Assembly (NCBI RefSeq): GCF_021018745.1
Contig: NZ_CP063845.1
Span: 806,001-870,000 of the forward strand
Source: Gloeobacter morelensis MG652769
GTDB taxonomy: Bacteria > Cyanobacteriota > Cyanobacteriia > Gloeobacterales > Gloeobacteraceae
DNA: 64,000 bases
Direction: 5' to 3'
The first letter of the stretch is position 1, and the number at the start of each line of letters is the position of its first letter. Of the stretch, positions 37,233-47,028 are shown piece by piece. The translations under genes were made by a program, and so were the position numbers. The notes beneath the pieces are model-generated. The model saw nothing but the letters and a program-made list of their open reading frames with translations. It had not been told where the DNA came from and did not search any database.

Positions 37233-38819
37233 TCAATAAATTCGATGCAGATCCCAACGGTGCTTGAGGTGGCAAACGGCCACCAGCACAGCCGCGATGG
37301 CGGCATAGCCTCCCTGGACAGCTGGTGTGGCTTTGCCGTACCACCCGGCAAAGTCGAGCGTGGCTGACTGGCCGCCGTTGAGGACCAGGTAGAGAAACAA
37401 CAAAAAAATCAACACAAAAGTCTTTGGGCTGCCGGAAAGCATACCACCCGCCAGAGCCACCGCCGCCACAAATAGCGAACCTGTCATCAGGGAAAAGCCC
37501 GCACTCGGTTGCACCCATACCAGGCGCAGCAGCGGGATCGCCGTGAAGCAGAGCGTCACCACCAGCAGCGATCCGTATTTCCAGCCGGCAAAGTGGCTCC
37601 TGGCGGCAGGGGTACTCAACAGCAAAGCGGTCAGACCCGCCTGCCTTTCGCGGGTAGGAATCCCAGCCAGCACGGGTACCAGTGCCACGAAGATCAGGGG
37701 CAAGATTGCGGAATGCACGGTCTCAATCGGTAGAAGGCTGTTGGCTACCGCAAAGCCGACAACCATGATCAAGATCAGGGGCGAGAGACTCAGCGTCAGG
37801 AGCGCATCGCACAAAACGAGCCGCAACCAACCGGGTAGGCCGGCGATAGCGGCGAGGGCATAAAGAGGCTCAAGAACACGGGCTAGAGGCTTGACCAGCC
37901 CGTTGAGCCAGGCGAGCGGATTGATTGTGCTGCTACGCTCAGACAACTTGATGCGAGTCGGGTCGAAGCGCGCGAAGGCAGCGAGGGCAAGACCGAGAAG
38001 AGGTAGGGCCAGGAGGCTGGCGGCCAGGCGGGCGAGGATGGCACCCTGGCTCCAACCCACAGCGGTCATCTCCAAAGTAGGCTTACCCCGATCGAAGGGA
38101 ACTGCCCCTAAACTCACTTCTTTACCCTGGGTTTGCCGAGTAATCTCATCGATGACATAGCTCAAGCCGGTGGTATCTATGAGTTGCCATCCATCAAGAG
38201 CCCGACCCGAAGCAAGCAACGCGGCAGGAACACTCAACAGAACAGCCCAGACAAAAAAATAAATGACATCCCCCAGGCGACCTGATAACCAGGGAGATGT
38301 CTCGAAGACAAGGGCTATTGCCGATACAAAGGTGACTGTCGGCAGCAAGATCCAAAGGTAAATCGACAAATATACCAAGGGCTCAAGCGGGGCTTCCGCT
38401 CGCAGCAGGTGCATGACCATAATGGCCAGCATAAAGCCCACACCGATCGAGCCCAATAAAACGGCGTTGCCGAGGAATTTGCCCGCCAGATATTCGATGT
38501 TGCACACGGGGGTGGCGGCGACAACGAAGCCGGTGCGCGCGGTGATCTCGCGCTGGAGGGAGTGGCTGACCAGATAAAAGCCCGTCAAAGTGAGCAGCAC
38601 CGAACCCAGAACCGATGTGACCAGGGCAATGACGGTCGAATTGTACAAAACCCGTTGGCCGTTCACCGCCATCAAGGTTGTGCCGTTGCTGGGATCGGGT
38701 ACGAGACTGTAGGCCGTCAGGCACAGCAGCAAAAAGAGCACGGCTGTGGAAAGGCGACGAAAGCGCAGTCGGAAATCCGTGATCACGATTGCTCGGATGC
38801 GTTGAAAAGCGATATTCAT
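37233..38819 (-). CDS. ABC exporter permease
   Basis: A 528-residue permease with about 12 membrane segments in two halves, separated by an extracytoplasmic region at about residues 200-245. The first segment is STAVLFLLLCLTAYSLV. It resembles large ABC-2 permeases whose two halves are fused (SHSLQREITARTGFVVAATPV is typical). It overlaps the ATPase gene by 4 bases (ATGA) and so forms a pair with it. Substrate unknown. Confidence 0.82.
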   Translation of the reverse strand: MNIAFQRIRAIVITDFRLRFRRLSTAVLFLLLCLTAYSLVPDPSNGTTLMAVNGQRVLYNSTVIALVTSVLGSVLLTLTGFYLVSHSLQREITARTGFVVAATPVCNIEYLAGKFLGNAVLLGSIGVGFMLAIMVMHLLRAEAPLEPLVYLSIYLWILLPTVTFVSAIALVFETSPWLSGRLGDVIYFFVWAVLLSVPAALLASGRALDGWQLIDTTGLSYVIDEITRQTQGKEVSLGAVPFDRGKPTLEMTAVGWSQGAILARLAASLLALPLLGLALAAFARFDPTRIKLSERSSTINPLAWLNGLVKPLARVLEPLYALAAIAGLPGWLRLVLCDALLTLSLSPLILIMVVGFAVANSLLPIETVHSAILPLIFVALVPVLAGIPTRERQAGLTALLLSTPAARSHFAGWKYGSLLVVTLCFTAIPLLRLVWVQPSAGFSLMTGSLFVAAVALAGGMLSGSPKTFVLIFLLFLYLVLNGGQSATLDFAGWYGKATPAVQGGYAAIAAVLVAVCHLKHRWDLHRIY

Positions 38820-39685
38820 CCGAAAGCCGCAGGTGCAAAATTCATCAGATACAAAAACGCATCCTCCAGATTCGCTTCGACAGGGACAGCGTTTTGCAGG
38901 GGACGATCTTGAGCGACGATGCGCGCGTGGATCCCATCGGGTTTGCGCACAGCAGCGGAAACCTTGAGGGAGGAGCGGATCCCGTCGAACTGGGCTGAGG
39001 ACAGTACAGCTTCCCAGACCCTGCCACCAGTGGTGGCGAGCAAAGCTTCCGGTGGAGCGCAGGCGAGCAGTCGCCCCTTTTTGATGACGGCAATCATTGT
39101 GGCGATCGATTCGATATCCGAGACAATGTGGGTCGAGAGAATCACCAGTTTGCCGGAGCCGATGTCGCCCAACAGATTGCGGAAGCGGACGCGCTCCTCC
39201 GGATCGAGACCGGCCGTCGGTTCATCGACGATGAGCAGGTCTGGATTGTTGATCAGTGCCTGGGCAATCCCAAGGCGCTGCTTCATGCCACCTGAGAAGG
39301 TGCCGGCCGATCGGTGGGCTACGGTGTGTAAATTGACCAGTTCCAGCATCTCAAGGACGCGCGCCCGGCTGGAGACGCCTTTGAGGGCTGCAAAGTAATT
39401 CAAAAATTCGAACGCCGTCAGGTTGTCGTATACACCAAAGTCCTGGGGCAAATAGCCGAGGCGTCGGCGCAAATAATCGGGTTGGCGAAGGATATCCACA
39501 TCCTGAAAACGGATTTGGCCCGCTGTGGGGGGGGTGATCGTCGCCAGCATCTGCATCAACGTCGTCTTGCCCGCACCGTTGGCGCCAAGTAGGCCAAGAA
39601 CACCCCCATCAAGTGACAACGACACTTCCGAGATGCCTACGGCACCGGATGGAAAGACCTTGCTGAGCTTGTGGATATCAAGCAT
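38816..39685 (-). CDS. ABC exporter ATP-binding protein
   Basis: A 289-residue ABC ATPase: Walker A LLGANGAGKTTLM, Q-loop LGYLPQDFGVYDNLTA, signature TFSGGMKQRLGIAQAL, Walker B LLIVDEPTAGLDPEER, switch His in ILSTHIVSDIES. The Q-loop and long tail are typical of CcmA/NatA/antibiotic-exporter ATPases. It is translated just before its permease with a 4-base overlap. Substrate cannot be assigned. Confidence 0.92.
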   Translation of the reverse strand: MLDIHKLSKVFPSGAVGISEVSLSLDGGVLGLLGANGAGKTTLMQMLATITPPTAGQIRFQDVDILRQPDYLRRRLGYLPQDFGVYDNLTAFEFLNYFAALKGVSSRARVLEMLELVNLHTVAHRSAGTFSGGMKQRLGIAQALINNPDLLIVDEPTAGLDPEERVRFRNLLGDIGSGKLVILSTHIVSDIESIATMIAVIKKGRLLACAPPEALLATTGGRVWEAVLSSAQFDGIRSSLKVSAAVRKPDGIHARIVAQDRPLQNAVPVEANLEDAFLYLMNFAPAAFG

Positions 39686-39738
39686 CGTTGTGGGCGCGCG
39701 GGAGCCCGAGGCGAAGGTGCATGCATTTGTGAGAGTAA

Positions 39739-41247
<1,509 letters not shown>

Positions 41248-41392
41248 GGAGGTCGGACGAAAAACTCTCACCCACGGTATCAGCTTTTGCAGACAGAAAG
41301 CTTTCTCCCCGCGGAGGGTGCTTTTTGTTACTGTGGTGAAAGTGTTCCTTGCTCCCTTCGGGGGGCCAGAATCGACCGTAAGGAGCGATCCC

Positions 41393-41683
41393 GTGTCCAC
41401 CAAGTACGAGACCATGTACATCCTTCGTCCTGACCTCACGGACGAGATCATCGATCAAACGATCACCCGCTACCAGACGCTGCTTGCCGAGCAGGGCGCC
41501 GTCCCCGTCGAGACGCAGCACCGGGGCAAGCGCCGCCTGGCCTACGAGCTGAAGAAATTCAAAGAAGGCATCTACGTCCAGATGAACTACGACGCCCCGA
41601 CAACGGCGGTGGCCGAACTGGAGAAGGCCTTCCGGCTCAGCGAAGAGGTGATCCGGTTTTTAACTGTTCGCGAAGAGGATTAA
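41393..41683 (+). CDS. rpsF: 30S ribosomal protein S6
   Basis: A 96-residue S6: [20 protein letters not shown], then [22 protein letters not shown] and a C-terminal FLTVREED. The start is set at the GTG 41393-41395 because AAGGAG lies seven bases upstream and it restores the usual [11 protein letters not shown]-terminus; a downstream ATG would truncate the first strand. It is followed after five bases by ssb, the widespread rpsF-ssb order. Confidence 0.95.
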   Translation: MSTKYETMYILRPDLTDEIIDQTITRYQTLLAEQGAVPVETQHRGKRRLAYELKKFKEGIYVQMNYDAPTTAVAELEKAFRLSEEVIRFLTVREED

Positions 41684-41688
41684 CCGCC

Positions 41689-42144
41689 ATGAACGCCATT
41701 GCTTTGATGGGTACGCTTCAGTCCGAGCCGGAATTGCGCTTCACCCAGGACGGGCTTGCGCGCCTTTCGGCCCTGCTCGGCTTCACTGCCGGCCGCCCCG
41801 AGGAACCGGATTTTCAGATCCGGATGGTGGCCTTCGGCAACCTAGCCGAAGAAGTCGCCCGCACCCTCCATCACGGCGATGGCGTCCTGGTAGAAGGCCG
41901 CCTGCAGGCGGAGACCCGCAATCGCCCCGACGGCACCAAAGAAAAAGTCACCGAACTGATCGCCCGCAAGGTCTACCCGGCCACCGTGGGCGAGAGCCTG
42001 GCCGGAGCGGCCCCTGCTCCTGCCGCCGCCCCGTCGGCCTCCGCCAAAAACGGTGCTCCCGCCGCCGCGCGCCCGGCACCCCGTCCGGCGGCTCCCGCCC
42101 GGCCCACGGCTCCCGAGCCCGATCTCGACGATATTCCGTTCTAG
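41689..42144 (+). CDS. ssb: Single-stranded DNA-binding protein
   Basis: A 151-residue SSB. A divergent OB-fold covers residues 1-105 (MNAIALMGTLQSEPELRF, IRMVAFGNLAEEVARTLHHGDGVLVEG). An Ala/Pro-rich linker and the acidic tip DLDDIPF follow, the tip by which SSB recruits partner proteins. The OB domain is shorter on aromatic residues than E. coli SSB. It lies five bases after rpsF; its CTAG stop is shared with the convergent FHA gene. Confidence 0.93.
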   Translation: MNAIALMGTLQSEPELRFTQDGLARLSALLGFTAGRPEEPDFQIRMVAFGNLAEEVARTLHHGDGVLVEGRLQAETRNRPDGTKEKVTELIARKVYPATVGESLAGAAPAPAAAPSASAKNGAPAAARPAPRPAAPARPTAPEPDLDDIPF

Positions 42145-43241
42145 CCGGCCGCTTTGCGACTCCGGTAAAAAAACCAGCCCAGCCCCAGCAGCACCACCAG
42201 CGGCACCGGGATAAAAAAGGCCACCGACTGGCGCAGCAAGAACACCCAGATCACAGCCAGCAGGGCAAGCACGCCCAGGGCGAATAAAATCACCAACAGC
42301 CAGGGGAACTGCGCGGGTTCTTGCAGCAGCGTCGGATTGCTGTCGATGACCGGTGCCGGTGTCTGCAACATCGTCTGCTGTTCTGGCGGAATGTAGGAAT
42401 TGGCCTTGGGGGCGGCGGGAGCCGGTCTGGCCGAGGGCGCGGACGGTGCGGCGAAGGGTTGAAAGAAGGTTTCCCCCGGGATAGGTGGAGCGGACGGTGC
42501 CTGAGGGTGGTAGACCGTGGCGTCGGGATCGACTGTTTGCTGGAAGAATGTCTCGCCGCCCAGCGGCGGTACCGGTGGGACGTAGGGCGCCTGGGCGCTC
42601 GGCGCCGGTACCGTCGGACGTGGAGGGGACGGCACGGTGGGAGCGCTCGGAGACGGGGCCGGCGGCATCTGGAGCATCGTCTGCTGCTGAGAAGGCGGCG
42701 GTGGGGTGCTCACCGGCGGCAAAGGCAGGGGCACTGTGCCATTGGGCGGCGGGGCATCCGGTGGCTGGATCGCCGTCGCATCGGCGGGCATAGCCGCCGC
42801 GACGGGTGGCAGCGGCGCGGCGGCCGGGCGCGGCGGCGGCAGCGGTACCGGCGGCGAATCCATAAGCGTCTCGGGCTGGTCCAGCATCTGGGTGTGCATC
42901 CGTCCCGGCTCGACAATTTGGGTGAGAGCCCGGTAGCGTACCCGCAAACGCGGGCCGCTCGGTCCCCCGAGTTGCAGTTCGTCGCCCGAACACAGCTCCA
43001 CCGAGTCGTTGTTGACGCGTTGGCCACGCACCAGGGTGCCGCCCCGGCTCGCATCGGTGAACACGACGCGCCCGGCGCGGAGGGTAATCAGACCGTGGTT
43101 GCGGGAGACACCGATGTCAATATCTGCGAAATCAATATCTTTTTCTTTTTGCTCGCCCCGCCCAAGGCTGATTTCTTCTTGATCGAAGGCAAGTACTTTT
43201 CCCGCCAGGGAGCCCGTCAGGCATTCGATGGTGATATGCAT
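42141..43241 (-). CDS. FHA-domain membrane protein with proline-rich linker
   Basis: A 366-residue protein. The FHA domain (residues ~1-100) has ISLGRGEQKEKDID, the phosphothreonine-binding Ser-Arg-Asn-His in GVSRNHGLITL and a TLVRGQRVNN strand. A long Pro/Ala/Thr linker (~110-310) carries repeated T-x-L-type motifs (ETLM, QQTMLQ twice, PTLLQ). Two closely spaced membrane helices end the protein (FPWLLVILFALGVLALLAVIWVF and IPVPLVVLLGLGWFFY). The ATG at 43239-43241 is preferred to a TTG two codons upstream. It diverges from the pseudokinase gene beside the CIS genes; FHA proteins regulate several secretion systems. Confidence 0.85.
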   Translation of the reverse strand: MHITIECLTGSLAGKVLAFDQEEISLGRGEQKEKDIDFADIDIGVSRNHGLITLRAGRVVFTDASRGGTLVRGQRVNNDSVELCSGDELQLGGPSGPRLRVRYRALTQIVEPGRMHTQMLDQPETLMDSPPVPLPPPRPAAAPLPPVAAAMPADATAIQPPDAPPPNGTVPLPLPPVSTPPPPSQQQTMLQMPPAPSPSAPTVPSPPRPTVPAPSAQAPYVPPVPPLGGETFFQQTVDPDATVYHPQAPSAPPIPGETFFQPFAAPSAPSARPAPAAPKANSYIPPEQQTMLQTPAPVIDSNPTLLQEPAQFPWLLVILFALGVLALLAVIWVFLLRQSVAFFIPVPLVVLLGLGWFFYRSRKAAG

Positions 43242-43381
43242 GGCCAATTCTCAACGCGGCGCTGGTCGCTGCACACGCCCAGCTTACCTCCCTAGGGAAA
43301 ATGGCTGTGTTAGATTCTTGGCTAGATCCGTGGCAGTACCGGCATTCTTCTACAGGTTCCAGCCCGGGCAGGAGTTGCGCT

Positions 43382-45472
43382 GTGCAACTGTTTGAAACTT
43401 CCTACAAGGCTTACCGCTGTTCGCGCAACATGCCGCTCAGTTGCGACGTGCTCGTACAGACCGCCCAGCAGATCCCCGGGGCCAAATTTTGCCAGGAATG
43501 CGGCTTTCCGACGTTGCTGGCCGAAAAATCCGAGATCCGCGGCACCCGCGGTACCTACCGGATCGTCAAGTTCGTGGGTACCCGCGGGATGGGCAGGCTC
43601 TACCAGGCGATCCAGGCGGGGGATAATCAGCCGTGCGTCGTCAAGGAGTACCTGCTTCCCAGCCGCTGCTTCAACAAAGCCGAGACCCGCCAGCGCAAGG
43701 ACGCCTTCAAGCGGGTGGCGGGTCTCCTGCCCGCCGACGGCAAAAACCAGGACTTTCGGCTGGTCAGCCCCTGGGAAGCGATCGCCGACGAGCAGGGCGA
43801 GCGGTGTTATCTGGTGACCAAAGGCGCGCTCGAAACGTCGCCCACCCTCGCGCGGCATCTGGCCGAAAGCGGCCCGATGAACGCGGCCCAGGTGCGCTCG
43901 GTGCTCAACCAGGTGCTCCAATCGCTGCAATTTCTGCACAGCCAGAAGTTCCGGTTGCCCTCGGGCCAGGTGCAGCCGGGGCTCGCCCACGGACATCTCA
44001 CCCTCGACAGTTTGCTCATCAGCCGGGGCGGGGCGCAGTTTTTTGTCTACGTCTGCGATCTGGCCCTCTGGGAGCAGTTGTTTGACCCGCCTCCGGCGGT
44101 CGCCGACGAACCGCTGCCCGAGCATGATCTGATCGCCCTCGGGTACGTGGCCTATTTTTTGCTGACCGGTCAACTGGTCAACCCGGCCACCGGCGGCTAC
44201 TTTGACCCGCGCGACCCGCAGCAGTGGCCGAGCGTGGAGCCACGTCTGCAGGAGTACCTGTACCGGCTGATGGGTCTCGATGTGCCCTTCGAGACGGCCG
44301 AGGCGGCGCGGGCGGCGTTGCTCAAATTGCCGGGAGAAGAGCAGTTCGAAGCGGTAAGCGCCCCGGTCGAGTACGACAAAAAGGACAAAGCCAACCTGAC
44401 CCTTTTTGCGCTGTTGGCGTTCGCCTTGCTCGCGATGATCGCTGGATTGTTGTTTATTTTTTGGCCCCAACTGGAGCGCTGGTTCCCGAAGCCGCCCCAG
44501 ATCGACACGCGCGTGGCGAGCTTTGCGGAAGTGAGCGGCGTGCCGGAGGGCGCATTTAGCTATGCCGCCGAGCGCGACGGCACCTGGAGCTATCTATTGC
44601 AGGGCAAACCCGCCGACGACCAGCGGCTTGTCGACCTGCTCACCGAGCCGCGCACCCGCGTCGAGATGCGCTTTGTGCCCGTCGTCTCTCCCAAAATCGA
44701 CACCGAGAGCGAAGCGGTGCGGCTGGTGCAGCTCATCCGCACCGACTTTGCGATCACCAGCCTGACCGAAGATCTCAGCGATGAACTGGAGAGCAAGCCC
44801 ATCGCCATCGATGGGCTGGTGGTCTACGTCGCCTTCAGCAAAAAACCGCGCAACCTGCCCAACGCCCTGGGGGGCAAAATCAGCCTCGAAAATCTCCAAA
44901 AGCTCTACACCGGCAAGGTCCGCAACTGGAAAGAGCTCGGCGGGCCGGATCTGCCGGTGCGGCTGTTTGCCCCCACCGAACCGGAGGCTGTGCGTATGTT
45001 CGAGCGGCTGGTACTGGGGAACGACCCCCAGCGCGTCGCCACCTTCCGCAGCCTGGCGACGGTATTGCCCACCAAGGAGACCCAGCGGCTGGTGCTGCCC
45101 GAATTTGACAACAACCGCTCGGGGATCATCGCCTTCAGCACCCTGGTCAAAGCCTTCGACCAGTGCTCGGGCTACCCTCTGGCCCTCGATCAGGGCAAAG
45201 GCGAAATCCAGCCGCTGGTGCAGACCGACCCGCGCTTTGACGGCCAGCCCATCCACCCCAACGTCAACCTGTGCGCCAAGGCCTTTCGTCTCGACGCCGG
45301 GGCGTTCACCCAGCGGCGCTACCCGCTCGGCTTTCCTCTGACTGTGGTGTATCCCCGCGACAACAGCCGTCCGACCTCCGGCCTCAAATTTGCCGAATTG
45401 CTGACGACCCGCCAGGGCCAGCAGTATCTTGAAAAACTGGGCGTCGTCCCACTGCCGCTGTCCAATAAGTAA
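43382..45472 (+). CDS. Membrane pseudokinase fused to PstS-like extracytoplasmic domain
   Basis: A ~696-residue protein. An N-terminal four-Cys zinc ribbon (YRCSRN..SC..KFCQECGFP) is followed by a Ser/Thr kinase-like domain (~55-320): Gly loop VGTRGMGRLY and the beta-3 Lys in CVVKEYLLP. However, HRD reads HGH in LAHGHLTLDSLLI and DFG reads DLA, so it should be inactive. One membrane helix follows (LTLFALLAFALLAMIAGLLFIF). The ~330-residue C-terminal domain is PstS-like (ISLENLQKLYTGKVRNWKELGG; IIAFSTLVKAF). The GTG at 43382 with AGGAG seven bases upstream fits best; an ATG at 43301 would add 27 residues. Confidence 0.8.
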   Translation: MQLFETSYKAYRCSRNMPLSCDVLVQTAQQIPGAKFCQECGFPTLLAEKSEIRGTRGTYRIVKFVGTRGMGRLYQAIQAGDNQPCVVKEYLLPSRCFNKAETRQRKDAFKRVAGLLPADGKNQDFRLVSPWEAIADEQGERCYLVTKGALETSPTLARHLAESGPMNAAQVRSVLNQVLQSLQFLHSQKFRLPSGQVQPGLAHGHLTLDSLLISRGGAQFFVYVCDLALWEQLFDPPPAVADEPLPEHDLIALGYVAYFLLTGQLVNPATGGYFDPRDPQQWPSVEPRLQEYLYRLMGLDVPFETAEAARAALLKLPGEEQFEAVSAPVEYDKKDKANLTLFALLAFALLAMIAGLLFIFWPQLERWFPKPPQIDTRVASFAEVSGVPEGAFSYAAERDGTWSYLLQGKPADDQRLVDLLTEPRTRVEMRFVPVVSPKIDTESEAVRLVQLIRTDFAITSLTEDLSDELESKPIAIDGLVVYVAFSKKPRNLPNALGGKISLENLQKLYTGKVRNWKELGGPDLPVRLFAPTEPEAVRMFERLVLGNDPQRVATFRSLATVLPTKETQRLVLPEFDNNRSGIIAFSTLVKAFDQCSGYPLALDQGKGEIQPLVQTDPRFDGQPIHPNVNLCAKAFRLDAGAFTQRRYPLGFPLTVVYPRDNSRPTSGLKFAELLTTRQGQQYLEKLGVVPLPLSNK

Positions 45473-45483
45473 ACGGTACCGCC

Positions 45484-46122
45484 ATGGCCGCTCCCAAGTG
45501 CCCCAATCCGCAGTGCGAATACTTCAACCGGACACTGCCCAACACCGCCCAAGTCTGCCCGATGTGCGGCACACCCCTCGGGAACGTCGTGCGCAGCGGC
45601 GCCGCCCCGGTCGCCGCCGCTCCACCGCCGCCGCCCATCGTCTCGCCCTACCAGCAGTCGGCCCCGCCGCCGCTGCCGCCCGTCTACGCGCCGGTCGCTC
45701 CGCCGCCCGGGTACCCACAGCCCGCTCCCGCCGCCTACCCCCCGCCGCCGGTCGCCCCGGCCGCCGCGCCGCCTGTCTCCCAGGGGCGGCCGACGCTCAA
45801 GCTGGTGCACGCGCTCATCGGCCGCGAATTCGCGGCGCCGGGCGACGAAAGTTATATCGGCCGGCGCGGCGGCACGGTCAAACCGGCTCCCGAGATTGAT
45901 CTGACCGGCATCCCCAACGATCAGGTCATCTCGCGGCCCCACGCCTGTATCCTCTGGGACGCCGCCTACGCCACCTACACGATCACCGACAACAACAGCC
46001 GCAACGGCACCTTCGTCAACGGCCAACCGCTCACCCCGGGGGTTTCCTACCAGCTGGTGGACGGCGACACGCTCCAGTTGGGCCGGGAGAGCCTGGTGCA
46101 GTTCAAGGTGGCCATCGCCTGA
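45484..46122 (+). CDS. Zinc-ribbon/FHA-domain protein
   Basis: A 212-residue soluble protein. An N-terminal four-Cys ribbon (CPNPQCEYF ... CPMCGTPL) and a Pro/Ala-rich linker (~35-102) precede an FHA domain at ~103-212 (ESYIGRRGG, VISRPHACILWD, NNSRNGTFVNGQPL, LQLGRESLVQF), with Arg, Ser and Asn of the pThr pocket in place. It begins 11 bases after the pseudokinase stop, so the two are co-transcribed. The FHA likely binds a phosphothreonine on a partner, which could link an active kinase elsewhere to the injection system. Confidence 0.85.
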   Translation: MAAPKCPNPQCEYFNRTLPNTAQVCPMCGTPLGNVVRSGAAPVAAAPPPPPIVSPYQQSAPPPLPPVYAPVAPPPGYPQPAPAAYPPPPVAPAAAPPVSQGRPTLKLVHALIGREFAAPGDESYIGRRGGTVKPAPEIDLTGIPNDQVISRPHACILWDAAYATYTITDNNSRNGTFVNGQPLTPGVSYQLVDGDTLQLGRESLVQFKVAIA

Positions 46123-46220
46123 AATATATTCCCTAGTTTGGAACCGAGGGCTCCGACTTTTGGCCACTGGCAGGCCGGGCCAGGAGCTTCCTACACTGAT
46201 CCCAGCCTCGGGTCCGACCT

Positions 46221-46496
46221 ATGGATTTCAACTCCAAACCGCCCCAGCTCGAAACCCGCTTTCACGCTTCACCCGTTCAGCAACCCGCCGCTCAGGCGCA
46301 TTCGGCCGCAGGCACGGCCGCGGGCGCCGCTTTGCAGACGCGCAACAAGCAAAAACTGGCGCTGATGCTGCAGGCGGGCCAAGTGCTCAAAAGCCACCTG
46401 GTGATGCGCCGCTTGAGCGACCGGGTTTACGAACTGATGCGCGACGAGCTGGATCGGCACCGCGAGCGCGGACGCGATTACGGGGGGCGCTTTTGA
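46221..46496 (+). CDS. Small CIS-associated protein with C-terminal helical module
   Basis: A 91-residue protein directly upstream of the tail-tube gene, with which it overlaps by one base (TGATG). The first half is Ala/Gln-rich. The C-terminal ~30 residues form a charged helix ending RERGRDYGGRF, preceded by LSDRVYELMRDELD. That end closely matches the end of the 3239-residue protein encoded at 47029 (LAQEIYGLLRQRLE ... RERSGHHYLGRMPW). Position and shared module suggest a structural or assembly factor of the particle; the family is not one I can name. Confidence 0.78.
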   Translation: MDFNSKPPQLETRFHASPVQQPAAQAHSAAGTAAGAALQTRNKQKLALMLQAGQVLKSHLVMRRLSDRVYELMRDELDRHRERGRDYGGRF

Positions 46497-47026
46497 TGGC
46501 ACAAAACGGCAATGTCGTCCACGAACTGAACTATGTTCTGCCCAACCGCTTCTACGTCGAGATTGACAGCGAGTTGACCGCGTCGTTCATGCAGTGCAGC
46601 GGCATCGGCTTCACCATGAAGAAAAACTCCTACGCCGAGGGCGGGGTCAACGAGCAGGAGCGCATCTACCTGGGGCCGGTGACCTACAGCGATGTCACCC
46701 TCCAGCGCGGCATCACCGACAGTCTCACTTTTTGGGAGTGGGCCTACGGGTCGCTCGATCCGGCCACCCCGACCAAACGGCGCAATGTCAACATCGTATT
46801 GTTCAATCAGGCGGGCGAAACCATGCAGTGCTGGACCCTGATCGGTGCGGTGGTGACCGGCTTCAAAGGTCCGCAGTTGATGGCGAACCTGCCTGCGCAG
46901 AACGCGACGGCGGCCATCGAGCAGGTGATTGTCTCCTACGAGGGTCTGCGCATCCAGAGAAGCGGCGGCGGCGGGGCGATGATGAACCTGACCCGCGACG
47001 CGAGCGGCTACTTCGGCAGTAATTAG
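46496..47026 (+). CDS. CIS tail tube protein (phage T4 gp19-like)
   Basis: A 176-residue tube protomer: an N-terminal strand (NRFYVEIDSELTASFMQCSGIGFTM, in parts), KRRNVNIVLFNQAGETMQCWTL and the C-terminal strand IEQVIVSYEGLRI are hallmarks of the gp19/Pvc1-Pvc5 tube family. Such proteins stack as hexameric rings to form the inner tube. The ATG overlaps the stop of the small upstream gene. Two bases separate its stop from the start of the giant gene. A 5' extension of the frame to 46160 is antisense-style filler and not adopted. Confidence 0.9.
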   Translation: MAQNGNVVHELNYVLPNRFYVEIDSELTASFMQCSGIGFTMKKNSYAEGGVNEQERIYLGPVTYSDVTLQRGITDSLTFWEWAYGSLDPATPTKRRNVNIVLFNQAGETMQCWTLIGAVVTGFKGPQLMANLPAQNATAAIEQVIVSYEGLRIQRSGGGGAMMNLTRDASGYFGSN

Positions 47027-47028
47027 CG

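Noticed and set aside
43322-44470. 382-codon minus-strand frame opposite the pseudokinase
   Set aside because: Arg/Gln/Leu-rich antisense frame; the plus strand has domain motifs throughout.
46160-46495. Extension of the tail-tube frame to a start at 46160
   Set aside because: It runs through the 91-residue gene in another frame with Arg/Pro-rich filler; the ATG at 46496 gives the normal tube N-terminus.
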